A stretch of DNA of 64,000 nt from Phycisphaerales bacterium (GCA_020845755.1 JADLFE010000030.1:95616-159615); one strand, 5' to 3'; shown: positions 26,601-35,821, counted from the stretch's first letter. The notes: a model not told the origin generated them from the sequence alone. A program made the numbers and translations.

Positions 26601-29600
26601 GCCGGGCTGTTCGATCTTGCCGTCCGCCTGCCCGGTGCCCAGGAAATCGAACTGGGGCAGATCGGTCGAGAGGGCGAAGTCCTTGCGATCGGCGTGATCG
26701 TCGGCGAACGCCGGGGTCGAGAGTGCGATCTGGTAATCGCCCTTTGAGTTGGCGCTGGAACTGACGCGGATGTAGAAGCGTTCGCCCGGGGTGACGGGGA
26801 ACGTGAGCGCAAGCGTGCCCGCGGAGCCCGCCGTGCCGCTGGCGACCACGGTCGTTTGCCCGTTGCGGATGGTAAAGACGCTGACAACACCGGTGACGGT
26901 CGAGGCGTTGAGACGGCTGAGATTGAGGGTGGCGGTGCCGCGCGAGATGGAGACGAAGGTGAAGTCGTCGACATCCGTGCCGCTGTTGATGGTGCCGGTG
27001 ACGGAACCCTTGCCGTTGCCCGCGGAATCCTGGGGATTCTCGCCGAGCATGATGGGGGTTGCGAGATTGGATCCATCGGTGCCGACGCCGGCGCTGTGGT
27101 CATCGGTGCCGGGGTCAAGGTCGGCCATGCCGTTGATGAGCAACTCGTAGGAACCGTTGACGGAACCCCAGTCGATCTGGTGGACGTCGCGGGCGGTGCG
27201 GTCTGCCTGATCGGCGGGCGAGCCGTCGATCCATCGCTGACCGCTCTCAACGACGATGAAATAGAACTCACCCTCGACGACCGGGATAACCACGCGCGGA
27301 TCGCGCTTGTGGAGGATCCGGGTGCCGATGGTCCCGACTGGGTCGGCCGCGGACGGATCGCCGGTAATGGTGGCGACGTCGTTGACGTACGCGATCTGGG
27401 TGAAGTCGGCGTCGTAGATGCGGAGAGCGCCGTCGAAATTGCTGCTGTAGACCTTCGAGGACTCGATCGGGCCGTCCGCGAGGTACTCGTCGAAGAGGTC
27501 GTCGAGGCTGGTGGTGTTCAGCCTGATCTCGGCGTAACCGGAGGCCTGGGCGCGGAATGAGTACAGGTCATCGTTGTCGATGGTCGGGATGTTGCCCAAT
27601 TCGGAGAAGTGAACCTGCGTGATCCCGTCCTGCGTCGTCTGGAACTGGCGGGCGCTGGGGGCCGAGTTCGGGAGCGGGTCGTACTTGTTGCGCGAATCGC
27701 CCGTGCCCGAAGGCTGGGACAACTGCTGAGCGTTCCCGAAGTAGGCCTGCAGATCGGTGAAGTCGTCGCGGTCGACGGGGTCGAAGATCTGCGAGTTGGT
27801 GTCGTCCTGCACGAAGGCGTCGGCGACGAGCGAGAGCGTGTACCGCCCCGTGCCCTGGCCCGAGACTTCGATGTAATACGTCTCGCCGCCCCACACCGTC
27901 GGGCCCTCGAACTGGAAACTTCCCGGCTGGAGCGACCAGTCGATCGCACCGGCGGGATCGGGGAACGGCGGGGAGATCGTCTCGTTCTCGTAGATCAGAT
28001 CGAAGTTGGAGTCATACACGCGCAGGTACATATTGGCGAACGCGTCCGCGTCGCCCGAGAGGACGATGCCAAGGCGGCTGGAGCGCCGGCTGTGGCGGTC
28101 CCACTGGTTCTCGTTCCCGTCATCGAACGCGGCCAGGGCGAAGATCGTCCCGTTCACGCCGTTCTCGGTCGGCCAGTCGTTGGTGGTGTTGGGCACAACA
28201 TTGGCGGCGGCGACGCCGTCGCCCATGGCATACCACTCGTATTCCTGCATCTGGGCGTTGTACTGCCACTTGGTGATCGAGTTGGTGTCGATCGTGTTCG
28301 GACCCCAGGTCGCGGCCGTGAAGGACCCGCCGATGTAGAGCACGTTGCCGGTGGGAACGCCGGTGTCGGTATCGTCGACGACCGTGATGGCACGGACGGT
28401 GCCGCCGGAGACACCGCCGCCGATCGGGGCGACCGTCGCGCCGTCCCATGTCGCGATGCGCGAGGTGCCCATGATGCCATTCAGTGTGGCGAACGCTCCG
28501 CCGATGGCGACCGCCGGCGCCGGGTCGGGGAATGGACCCGAGTCGTCGGGATCGGGCGCGTCGTAATACGCGGAGGCGTAGACGATACCGGAGGCGGTGA
28601 GATTGGTGATGACCTCGTCGGCGCCGGAGAAATCGACGTACGCGGCGCGAGTGGCGCCCGCGACGGTGAACGCGCCGCCGAAGATGAAGCCGTTGTGCGC
28701 AACGGCGTCCGCGTCGGTGAACGCAAAGGGCGTGATGGTGTTGACGGAGTTATTGAGTTCCGTGCCGGTGAGGTTGCGGTAGTCGTCGTAGCCCGTGTAG
28801 GTATTGCGCATCACGACGAGGTAGTCGAGCGTGCCCGCGGTCTGAGTCGCGGCGCGGAAGTCTCCGCCCACGATGAGCGCGGTGTACGGCTCAGGATCCT
28901 CCGCGGCGCCGTCGCCATCGGGATCCCCGCGGTCCACGAGGGCGGATGTGATGACGCGCACGGGCTGGGTGCCCGCCAGGTTGGGCATGGTGATGCCCGG
29001 TTCGTCGCTGATCGTGATGTCTTGCGTGATGTACCCGAGACGGTTGGCCGTGGTGCCCGCGATCGAAGCGAATTCGCCGCCGATCATCAGAACCGCGCGC
29101 GGATCCGTTCCGTCGGGGAGCGCGTCGCCGTCGTAGACCGCGAAGGCGTACACCGTTCCCGCGACACCCGGCGACTTGGTCACGCCCGCTGTGTCTGGGT
29201 CGTCGATGCCAAGGCCGGTCCACTGGTAGATACCGGCCAGCGCATTCCAGGTGTAGATCGCCAGGCCGTTGACCACGATGTCGTCGGCCGGATCGGTGGT
29301 GTTCCGCACCGTCGTGAAACTGCCGCCGGCGATCAACTCGGTGCGCCCGTCGCCGTTGAGGTCGTACTCGATCAGCGCGAAGGTCGTGCCGGGGAGCAGG
29401 TTTCCGTCCCCATCCACGTTGGGTCCCAGGAGCCCGCCGAGCGCCGGCCACCAGTCGTTGGCATCCCAGGCGCCCACGCCCGACGCCAGCGTCGGGATCG
29501 CCGTATTCACCGTGCCCGCGTTGGTGAAGTTGCCGCCGGCATAGATCGCCGTGCCGGCATCGTCGTTCTTGCCCTCGTAGGAGCCGAGCATGTCGACCTG

Positions 29601-31139
29601 GGGGATGAACTTGAACAGGTCAGTGTCCCCGCTGCTCCACAGCCGCCCGGTGCCGAACGCCTGCACGCGCAGGCTCCGATCCTCGACCACGTTCCCCGCG
29701 TCGTCGGTCACGCCGAACGGCTGACCCCAGACCAGAGGAGTGGCGAGTTGACCTCGGCGCGCGTCGTTGCTGTTGACGTGATCGTCGACCGGCTGGGTCG
29801 TGTCGAAGGTGTGGTTGGCCTCCACGAAGATCGAGAAGTCCGTGCCGCCGATGTTGAAACCGTCGAGGACCGCGAAGTACCGCTTGCCGCCCTCGAGCAC
29901 GATGGCGACCTGCGGATCGGCGCTGGCGAAGTTGTCGTTGTAGGCGATCTGCACGCCCGCTTCGTTGAAGATGCGGAGAGCTCCGTCGGACACGGGATTG
30001 AGGCCCGAGCCGATCGCCGTGATGAACGCCAGGCCCGAGCCCTGCGCGACGAACTGATACACCGCGTTCTGGAAACCCTTGCCGGCATCGGCAGGGTCCT
30101 GGTACTGGAAGAAGGACGCGCCGGTGTCGCTGCCGCGCCGCGTGACCGGATCCATCGGGTTGGCGAACTCGTTGGCCTGCACGTCGGCGGTGAGGACAAA
30201 GGCGCCGGTGGCGTACTGGGTGCGAGTCAGGAGGAATTCGTCCGATCGAGCGCGCAGGAAATAGGTCTCCCCGGGCGACAGACGGGCCGCGACAAACGCG
30301 TCGTTGCCGCGACCGGCCGGGCTGTCAAAGGCAATGCGCGTACCGGCGTCGTCGTAGACGTCCAGGCGGGTGTCGAGTTGATGGGTCGCGTCGGCGGGGT
30401 CGCGTTGGGCGTTAAAGGTCGCCAGCCCGTCCCACTCGGTGCCGGCCGGCATCACGAACTTGTAGACGATGTCTTCTCCGACCCGCGAGAGCGCGTCTGA
30501 GAACGCGCGAATCGGGCCCGCGAGCGGGTCCCACGGCGGGAGGAAGAGCAGTCCCTTGCCGTCGTCTTCCGTGTTCACTTCGAGCGTTGTGCTCTGGGCG
30601 TCCACACGCACGCGATAATTCCCCGTGGCCGTGGGGCCCGAGGTGGTATCGGAGCGCACCCCGACGTAGTACGTCTGCCCCGCGGTGGCGATGAAACCGA
30701 GCCACGCATCGGTGGGAGTTCCCGCCGTGAGCACGTCGTTGCCGCTGGATCGCTTGAGTTCAACGCCCGACGAGTTGTAGAGGCGGAGTTGGGTGTTGAG
30801 TTGGCTGGCCTCGTTGGTGGCGTCGGCGAGGATGGACACAAAGTCGTTGGCCGGCGCGACGAACTTGAACAAGTCGTCATCGCCGATCGACCCGATCACG
30901 CCCGAGACCGATCCTTGGCCCGCCCCGTCCAGCGCGATCGTGTCGGCGCTGGGGAACTGGGCGAAACTCGGATGGTCCCCTCCCAGGTATTGACGAGGTT
31001 CGAGAGTCTCGACCCCGCCCTGGCGCAAGGACGCCCGAGAGCCGGCTACGCGAGCCAGCCGCCCGGGTGTGCGCGCGGAACGGAAGGAGGAGGAATTCGG
31101 ACGAGTTCCGAAGAGAGAACGCAGGTCCCAGCGGCTCAT
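23694..31139 (-). CDS. giant LEPR-XLL surface protein with PPC-type repeats and a GG-F propeller region
   Basis: 2,481 residues from the ATG of MSRWDLRSLFG; a longer upstream frame has no support. The N-terminus is basic, then LEPRQYL at 46-52 matches the LEPR-XLL motif of large exported planctomycete proteins. At least nine units carry an acidic D-D-L-F-K-F type core (for example DTDLFKFSPI, DRDLFRFRTS), characteristic of PPC/DVUA0089-like beta-sandwich domains. About residues 520-1000 hold a series of GG-x-F motifs (IAGGSF, IGGEF, VGGDF, IGGAF), read as a beta-propeller. The last 380 residues contain three repeats that each end in a T/S-H-Y-D motif. The protein is strongly acidic, as expected for a surface protein. 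It is probably an adhesin or coat component; no catalytic motif was found. Confidence 0.85.
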   Translation of the reverse strand: MSRWDLRSLFGTRPNSSSFRSARTPGRLARVAGSRASLRQGGVETLEPRQYLGGDHPSFAQFPSADTIALDGAGQGSVSGVIGSIGDDDLFKFVAPANDFVSILADATNEASQLNTQLRLYNSSGVELKRSSGNDVLTAGTPTDAWLGFIATAGQTYYVGVRSDTTSGPTATGNYRVRVDAQSTTLEVNTEDDGKGLLFLPPWDPLAGPIRAFSDALSRVGEDIVYKFVMPAGTEWDGLATFNAQRDPADATHQLDTRLDVYDDAGTRIAFDSPAGRGNDAFVAARLSPGETYFLRARSDEFLLTRTQYATGAFVLTADVQANEFANPMDPVTRRGSDTGASFFQYQDPADAGKGFQNAVYQFVAQGSGLAFITAIGSGLNPVSDGALRIFNEAGVQIAYNDNFASADPQVAIVLEGGKRYFAVLDGFNIGGTDFSIFVEANHTFDTTQPVDDHVNSNDARRGQLATPLVWGQPFGVTDDAGNVVEDRSLRVQAFGTGRLWSSGDTDLFKFIPQVDMLGSYEGKNDDAGTAIYAGGNFTNAGTVNTAIPTLASGVGAWDANDWWPALGGLLGPNVDGDGNLLPGTTFALIEYDLNGDGRTELIAGGSFTTVRNTTDPADDIVVNGLAIYTWNALAGIYQWTGLGIDDPDTAGVTKSPGVAGTVYAFAVYDGDALPDGTDPRAVLMIGGEFASIAGTTANRLGYITQDITISDEPGITMPNLAGTQPVRVITSALVDRGDPDGDGAAEDPEPYTALIVGGDFRAATQTAGTLDYLVVMRNTYTGYDDYRNLTGTELNNSVNTITPFAFTDADAVAHNGFIFGGAFTVAGATRAAYVDFSGADEVITNLTASGIVYASAYYDAPDPDDSGPFPDPAPAVAIGGAFATLNGIMGTSRIATWDGATVAPIGGGVSGGTVRAITVVDDTDTGVPTGNVLYIGGSFTAATWGPNTIDTNSITKWQYNAQMQEYEWYAMGDGVAAANVVPNTTNDWPTENGVNGTIFALAAFDDGNENQWDRHSRRSSRLGIVLSGDADAFANMYLRVYDSNFDLIYENETISPPFPDPAGAIDWSLQPGSFQFEGPTVWGGETYYIEVSGQGTGRYTLSLVADAFVQDDTNSQIFDPVDRDDFTDLQAYFGNAQQLSQPSGTGDSRNKYDPLPNSAPSARQFQTTQDGITQVHFSELGNIPTIDNDDLYSFRAQASGYAEIRLNTTSLDDLFDEYLADGPIESSKVYSSNFDGALRIYDADFTQIAYVNDVATITGDPSAADPVGTIGTRILHKRDPRVVIPVVEGEFYFIVVESGQRWIDGSPADQADRTARDVHQIDWGSVNGSYELLINGMADLDPGTDDHSAGVGTDGSNLATPIMLGENPQDSAGNGKGSVTGTINSGTDVDDFTFVSISRGTATLNLSRLNASTVTGVVSVFTIRNGQTTVVASGTAGSAGTLALTFPVTPGERFYIRVSSSANSKGDYQIALSTPAFADDHADRKDFALSTDLPQFDFLGTGQADGKIEQPGDTDVIRFTSYDYQVMTVNVHSKSSSTLTPYVTIYEATEDLAGNPILLRIAFADGTSTTNHDAQVSFPVTPDRTSTLTDRTYSYYYIVIQGVDLSDEYGDYTVTLTFPPTDDHPDAGEYTYASGITIDPGTGSGVSTGETEKLSDTDLFTFTAAAGGEAGVIVSRPSGSTIVPTVSIIELVDGVPVTIATGTAFDDGFTFDPADTGIFNVVRGHSYFVLISNSTTTFGAYTISVNSPVVDDYPNITEFDIAFNIPMSGLTGNGVIGNGIPGDLGNPKLLPNDDTDLFKFSPIKTGPVVITLTSYYTTSGRFAPRVRIFDNTQTLIGEATTNDIPNASTPVAVTYTFPSLSSSITYYVLISAVENLDPPATLTGEYQLIVDGDSPPNGDGDDPGQIDFNTPTSIVINPRNGDGHVSDTINVAGDRDLFRFRTSTLMGGRTSGRAFVQVRTPTGSVLDAAVTILNAATEEAVVVYDAAGIPGANANVSFTANSNADYWIIVSGIGSGVGAYEVLVDTEPGTSYLYFPEGYSSPSIREFVSLANTNDFAVQYTIRLRYEDGSPESVVANNLTIAAGARDGVTISNAANGYATGVLPNKPYAIVVESTGLLGATLAHYDFGSAIGDSFTPSLSSEWTFARVERVPGAVVDIIPYYNPNPFSVTVTLRAFGPNGESLTYNQTVDAGKRFGFNIHDIATWPIGVSGATLSAAATNSQDQIDFIGIAASLSHYDAVNGEGFALVGDSIGGSTTGTVPQLTNGDTSTAELVIFNPTGSVAAVQIRGKYIVADLPDLIRVINVPAGRTVVLKGAALQFVANQPVGIAYSSNVPVVVTGSQRSFGDADATGTTSVASNTLYFGDAFINTALAGSLYFETLAFSNPTNIDVTVKVTLQFTGVNDTLTVNVPVVAGDFAQVKLHELSQLIIDRPGLNYFSVLIESVVPITATMTHYDLYLGGGWTTSGVPLGITVPYSQFA

Positions 31140-31555
31140 CGAGGGCTCCCAAGGACACCAAAGACAGGTGCGTAGTCCCGACCACGCTCCCCCGCGACAG
31201 GTCGTCGTGACCATGGCGCAGAGAGACGAGTGTACAGCCTCGCCAATTCCCGTGAATCTCTGGAAAGGAGAATCGGGGACAGGCGGCCGGGAGACCAATC
31301 GGCCTCGGGCGCTGAAACCCAGACGACTCCCGGTCAGGCCATGACCGCGAGTTCCACCCGAGCCGTTGCGCGGCTACACCACGCGACGGGCACCCCTTGC
31401 CGCTACGCACCCTTCGCCACAGTGTACCACGAGGTTCCCCTTCGTGCAGGGCGAAAATGACGCGTCCCGACCATTTCGACGCCCCATTCTCGTCCGGGTT
31501 CCATTCGCCGCATGGATTTCACCCCGGCACCTGAGCCTGCATCCCCGGCCTGGCA
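31140..31555. other. 416-base gene-free region upstream of the giant gene
   Basis: It lies between the start of the giant gene and the 3' end of the racemase-like gene, both on the minus strand. It should hold the giant gene's promoter, but I could not find a convincing -35/-10 pair. GGGAG about ten bases before the ATG may be the ribosome site. Confidence 0.4.
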
Positions 31556-32293
31556 TCAGGACGGCATGGCCCGGCGGATCGCTCCCTCCGCCAACAGGTC
31601 CGTCGCGTCATACACCGGAATCGGCGAATTCTCGCTCGTCACCACCAGCGGAGCCTCGCTGCAGGCCAGAATCACCGCCTCACACCCCCGGGACGCAAGA
31701 TTCGAAATCGTCTGAAGAATCGCCTGGCGAGACTCCGGACGGATATGACCGTACAGCAATTCCCCGAAAATGATCTGGTCCAACTGGTCCGCCTCGGAAT
31801 CATGCGGCGGGAGCACATGCACCCCACGCATCCCAAGCGGGGTCTGATAAATCGAAGAACTCGTCACCATCTTGGTGCCGATCACCCCCACCGTCTTCCG
31901 CGCGTCCCGGACCACGGCGTTGGCCACCAGATCCGTCATCGACAGCCAAGGCAGGGGCGACCCCGCTTCGGCCAGGTGAGATGCGTGCTGAACGATGTTG
32001 TCCGGCGTGACGCAGAATTCGGCACCGCACCGGGCCAGGAGGTCAGCCGATCGACGCAGCAGCCGCCCCACCGTGTGCCAGTCATTCTTCCGGATCGCGT
32101 CAAGGTACCCCGCCAGCGGCTCGGTGTGCACCGTCACCCGCGGCTGCTGGTGTGGAGTCAGTTTCCGCGAGGCGTGGTGGAACAACTGCGTATAGAAGAC
32201 CGCGGCACCTTCGGGGCTCACCCCCGCGACCCCGATGTGCCGCTGACTCGCCGCGTTGGATGGCCCATTGGTGGGTGTCGGGATTGTGCTCAC
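31556..32293 (-). CDS. Asp/Glu racemase-family protein
   Basis: 245 residues from a GTG with AGGAG seven bases upstream; the frame extends to 32341 but that would overlap the hscB leader. The fold is that of aspartate/glutamate racemases, with two cysteines in equivalent places: Cys94 in EFCVTPDNIVQH and Cys211 in ILACSEAPL. The second motif is canonical. The first normally reads C-N-T-x-H; here the Cys is followed by VTPDN, so the active site is altered. An amino acid racemase, possibly with other substrate choice, is likely. It is divergent from hscB. Confidence 0.75.
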   Translation of the reverse strand: MSTIPTPTNGPSNAASQRHIGVAGVSPEGAAVFYTQLFHHASRKLTPHQQPRVTVHTEPLAGYLDAIRKNDWHTVGRLLRRSADLLARCGAEFCVTPDNIVQHASHLAEAGSPLPWLSMTDLVANAVVRDARKTVGVIGTKMVTSSSIYQTPLGMRGVHVLPPHDSEADQLDQIIFGELLYGHIRPESRQAILQTISNLASRGCEAVILACSEAPLVVTSENSPIPVYDATDLLAEGAIRRAMPS

Positions 32294-32361
32294 GGGTGTG
32301 CTCCTGCCGCATAATAGAGACCGGCGGCCCGAAGCGTGCAACCCTGCAACGATCCAACGAC

Positions 32362-32874
32362 ATGTGCACGGACGCTTTCGACATCCTGGGACTCCCTCCG
32401 GCGTTCGATCTGGACCGGTCCGCTATCGAACGGGCGTTCCTCGCGCGGGCTGTCTCGGTGCACCCCGACCTGGCGGGTGGCGAGTCCGAGGCCGAGGCTC
32501 TTTCCGCTCGGTTGAACGACGCCAAACGTGCGCTCCTCGATCCCGAAACTCGCGCCAACGTGCTCCTTGCGCGGTTCGGCGGGCCGTCGGCGGAGAAAGT
32601 CAAGTCACTCCCCCCCACGCTCCTCATGGAAGTAATGGAAGCCCGGGAGGGAGTCGACACCGCCCGCACGTTGGGGGATTCTGCCGAACTTGCACGCTGG
32701 CAGGACTGGGCGGTTCAAGGCCGCGAGGGGATCGTGAAAAGTTGTCGTCAACTTTTCGCGCGTGCTCTGGCCGCCGGCTCATCTCCGGACGCCGCATTGC
32801 TTCGCGAGATCCGCGTGCAGCTCAACGCGTGGCGTTCCTACGAACGCATGATCGAGCAGATGGATGTCCGCTAG
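32362..32874 (+). CDS. hscB: HscB-like J-domain co-chaperone
   Basis: 170 residues. The N-terminal J domain (about 4-70) has HPD at 34-36 (VSVHPDLAGG). The C-terminal helical bundle holds LPPTLLMEVMEAREG, the HscB segment that contacts the iron-sulphur scaffold protein, and ends with a helical arm. HscB delivers IscU to the Hsp70 HscA in cluster assembly. No isc or hsc partner genes are nearby. The gene lies just upstream of the DUF21/CBS pair and may share transcription. Confidence 0.88.
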   Translation: MCTDAFDILGLPPAFDLDRSAIERAFLARAVSVHPDLAGGESEAEALSARLNDAKRALLDPETRANVLLARFGGPSAEKVKSLPPTLLMEVMEAREGVDTARTLGDSAELARWQDWAVQGREGIVKSCRQLFARALAAGSSPDAALLREIRVQLNAWRSYERMIEQMDVR

Positions 32875-32898
32875 CATGCCGCATCCCGAAAGCCAGCC

Positions 32899-34203
32899 GT
32901 GATAGACGCCTCCACCATCGCCAACCTCATGCTCGCGCCGACGCTGCTTGGCGCCTCGGCGTGCTGCTCGTCGATCGAGACCGCGTTGTTCTCGCTGACG
33001 CCGACGGACAAGGTGCGTCTGCGCCGTGCCAGCCCCACGGCCGCCGCCGCCGCGTCGACGCTGCTGGAGCGCCCGAGCCGGTTGCTGGTGCTCGTGCTCT
33101 TTCTCAACAACACGATCAACATCGCATTTCTGGCGCTCTCCGCGATCGCGGCCCCGGATTCTCAGGGCGACCTGGGGAGCGTCATCTTCAGCCTCGCGGG
33201 CGCGTTGCTGCTGATCCTGTGTGGCGACATTCTTCCCAAGGCGGTCGCGACGACCAATCGCGTGTGGTTCGCTCGCTGGCTGTCATCTCCGTTGCTTTGG
33301 ACGCAGCGCGTGCTCGGGCCGATCTGCACGTTCTTCGACGCCGGGATCGTTCGCCCGCTCGTACGCCTTTTCGGGCGCGGCGGTGAGGGAGACCAGCGCG
33401 TCATCACCGTCGGCGAGCTTTCCTCGCTGCTCGATGTCGGCGCCTCGCAGGGACTGATCCACGAGGACGATCAGGAAATCCTGGGCGAGGTGCTGACGCT
33501 CGGCTCGCTCCGGGTCCGCGAGGTCATGACGCCGCGCGTCGACCTCGCCTGGCTGGACCACAAGTCGACGACCGCTGACCTGGTGGAGTCGATCCGCAAG
33601 ACCGGGCATACCAAGTTCCCGGTGTGCAAGGGCACGCTCGACGGCTCGATCATCGGGCTCCTCAACGGCAAGCGGTATCTCGCGTCACAGGCCGCGGGCG
33701 GCCCGCCGAAGTCGATCGCCGAGTCAGTCTCCCCCGTCGTCTACGTCCCAGAAAATGCCCGCCTCGATCAGTTGCTCGACCGCTTCCGCGCCGAACGCAT
33801 CCACGTGGCGCTCTGCGTCAGCGAGACCGGCTCGGTCACCGGGCTGATCGAGGTCGAGGACGTCGTGAAGCGGATCGTGCCGCCCATCGCCGAATCCACC
33901 GATGAGGCGATGTTCGCGGTGGAGAAGATCGATTCCGAACGCTGGCTCGTGCCCGGACGACTCGGCGTCCGCGACTGGGAGCAATTCTTCGGCAAATCCG
34001 GCAGACGCACGCGTGCCCGACGCGTCGCGACCGTCGGCGGGCTGATTCTCGCGGAACTCGGACGCATCCCGCGCGCCGGCGATGCCGTGGAACTGGGCAA
34101 CCTCCGCCTCGAAGTCGAGTCCATGCAAGGACGCGTCATAGATCGCGTGCTGGTCAGCCTCTTGGCCCCGCCGGGACACCCAGACCGGGAGGGCGACCGA
34201 TGA
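32899..34203 (+). CDS. DUF21/CBS/CorC_HlyC-type membrane protein (CNNM family)
   Basis: 434 residues from a GTG. The N-terminal DUF21 domain (about 1-150) has three to four membrane segments and motifs SSIETALFSLTPTDKVRLRR and ILPKAVA. A tandem CBS region with the MTPRVDL motif follows (about 175-325), then a C-terminal CorC_HlyC domain (VPGRLGVRDWEQFF, RVATVGGLILAELGRIPRAG). The family includes CorB/C-like magnesium transport or resistance proteins. The CBS pair would bind adenine nucleotides. The stop overlaps the ATG of a second DUF21/CBS gene. Confidence 0.88.
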   Translation: MIDASTIANLMLAPTLLGASACCSSIETALFSLTPTDKVRLRRASPTAAAAASTLLERPSRLLVLVLFLNNTINIAFLALSAIAAPDSQGDLGSVIFSLAGALLLILCGDILPKAVATTNRVWFARWLSSPLLWTQRVLGPICTFFDAGIVRPLVRLFGRGGEGDQRVITVGELSSLLDVGASQGLIHEDDQEILGEVLTLGSLRVREVMTPRVDLAWLDHKSTTADLVESIRKTGHTKFPVCKGTLDGSIIGLLNGKRYLASQAAGGPPKSIAESVSPVVYVPENARLDQLLDRFRAERIHVALCVSETGSVTGLIEVEDVVKRIVPPIAESTDEAMFAVEKIDSERWLVPGRLGVRDWEQFFGKSGRRTRARRVATVGGLILAELGRIPRAGDAVELGNLRLEVESMQGRVIDRVLVSLLAPPGHPDREGDR

Positions 34204-35207
34204 GCCTCGGCAACCTTGGCGTCATCTCTCTTGACTGGGAGCAGATTGGCTGGTGGGCCTTGCTCGGGCTGGGCTTGTTGGCCTCGGCTCTCTCCAGCGG
34301 CATCGAGATGGGCTGCTATTCGCTCAACCGCGTTCGCCTCATGATTCGCGCGGAATCACCTTCCGACCATGCCGCCCGGCGCATCCGTGCCGAACTCGAA
34401 CGCCCCGACCGCTTGCTCTCCACCCTGATGATCGCCCAGACCTTGGGCGGCGCGATGGTGACGCAGGCGCTGGTCGCGCTCTTGGGCCAGCGGAGCGAGG
34501 GGGAGGTCTTCGCGCTCAACGTGCTGGTGGTCGCGCCGCTGATGTTCATCTTCGGCGACGCGATGCCCAAGGAACTCTTCCGAAACGAGGCGGATCGCCT
34601 CACCTACAAATTTGCGTGGCCGCTCTCGGCCCTGCGCGTGGTGCTCACCTACACCGGCGTCATGCCCGCGCTCATGACCGCCGCCCGCGTCATCGAGTAC
34701 GTGCTCCGCATCCCCAGCGACAACACCCACATCGCCGATGCCCGCCAGCGCATCGCCACGTTGCTCAAGGAAGGGTCCGAGGGCGTCCTCTCCGAGTCTC
34801 AGAGTTCGCTCATCGATCGCGCCCTCACCTTCCGCTCCACGCTCATCTCCGATGAGATGATCCCCTGGGCCCAGGTCCGCACGCTCTCGATCGACTGGGA
34901 CCGCGGCAAGTTGGTTCGCTTCGCGGCCGTACAAGCAAGCTCACGCCTGCCGGTCGTCGATTCGAAGGGTCGCGTGGTCGGCGTGCTGCGCCAGATCGAC
35001 CTTCACACCTTCCCAGATGCTCCGATCGAGTCGTTGCTCCGTCGCCCCGCGATACTCAGCCCGTCGATGGGCGTGCTCGAGGCGTTGCGCCGGATCCGTG
35101 CCGCCGATGCCCCGCTGGGAATCGTCGAGCGCGACGCGCGTCCGGTCGGCTTGGTGACGGCCAAGGATCTCGTCGAGCCGCTGACGGGGGAATTGCCTGA
35201 TTGGTGA
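34200..35207 (+). CDS. second DUF21/CBS membrane protein, lacking the CorC_HlyC domain
   Basis: 335 residues, ATG overlapping the upstream stop (ATGA). DUF21 covers about residues 10-170 with SGIEMGCYSLNRVRL and FGDAMPKELF; CBS repeats follow with ISDEMIPWAQVRTL and a final GIVERDARPVGLVTAKDL. It lacks the C-terminal CorC_HlyC domain of its neighbour. Two adjacent, coupled family members with different ends could form a heteromer, as reported for some paired CNNM-type genes in other bacteria. Ion specificity is not known. Confidence 0.87.
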   Translation: MSLGNLGVISLDWEQIGWWALLGLGLLASALSSGIEMGCYSLNRVRLMIRAESPSDHAARRIRAELERPDRLLSTLMIAQTLGGAMVTQALVALLGQRSEGEVFALNVLVVAPLMFIFGDAMPKELFRNEADRLTYKFAWPLSALRVVLTYTGVMPALMTAARVIEYVLRIPSDNTHIADARQRIATLLKEGSEGVLSESQSSLIDRALTFRSTLISDEMIPWAQVRTLSIDWDRGKLVRFAAVQASSRLPVVDSKGRVVGVLRQIDLHTFPDAPIESLLRRPAILSPSMGVLEALRRIRAADAPLGIVERDARPVGLVTAKDLVEPLTGELPDW

Positions 35208-35308
35208 GCGAGGTCGATGCCTGCTCCGCTCGATCTTCCCGCTCGATAACTCAACTTTCGCGCGAATCGCCTGCAATCTCCGAGCGCGGCGCTACGATAA
35301 ACCACCTG

Positions 35309-35821
35309 ATGTCCGAAGCAAATTCCAACCTCATTACTCCGGCTTCCCCCGGTGATTCCGATGCGGCAGCACCCAGGAGGTCTCGCCCAAACTGGGCCAA
35401 CTGGGCTCTCTTGCTCGGGTTGCTCTGCGTGCTGGCTTACATGCAGTGGCGCGGGAGTTTCGCTCCCATGCCGCCGGTCTTCGATGAAGGCCTGACACTC
35501 CAACAAGGCATTGAGCGTAGTTCGAAGTCCGGAAATCTCGTGATCGCGTACGGCTCGGCATCGTGGTGCGGCCCGTGCCAGACCTACAAACGTACAACGC
35601 TTGTCGACGATGGCGTCGTCGCTTGGATCCGACGCAACGCCGAGCCCGTCTACATCAACATCGATCGCCAGCAGGTCGATGCTCAGCAACTCGGCATCAC
35701 GTCGATCCCCGTGACGATCCTGCTCAAAGACGGCAAGGAAGTCGCCCGCCTCACAGGCGCCGCCAGCACCGGGGAGTTCATGGAGTGGGTCAGGCCTTGG
35801 ACTCCATTGGCTCAGCAGTAG
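35309..35821 (+). CDS. membrane-anchored thioredoxin-like protein
   Basis: 170 residues from the ATG of MSEANSNLIT. One membrane segment spans about residues 30-46 (WALLLGLLCVLAYMQW) with basic residues before it, which puts the thioredoxin domain outside the cytoplasm. WCGPC is at 86-90, and the cis-proline loop is ITSIPVTILL. This looks like a disulphide reductase or cytochrome-maturation type thioredoxin. It follows the DUF21/CBS pair by about 100 bases. Confidence 0.87.
   Translation: MSEANSNLITPASPGDSDAAAPRRSRPNWANWALLLGLLCVLAYMQWRGSFAPMPPVFDEGLTLQQGIERSSKSGNLVIAYGSASWCGPCQTYKRTTLVDDGVVAWIRRNAEPVYINIDRQQVDAQQLGITSIPVTILLKDGKEVARLTGAASTGEFMEWVRPWTPLAQQ

Noticed and set aside
27609..30500. 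963-residue plus-strand frame
   Set aside because: Also antisense to the giant gene, without ribosome site or domain.
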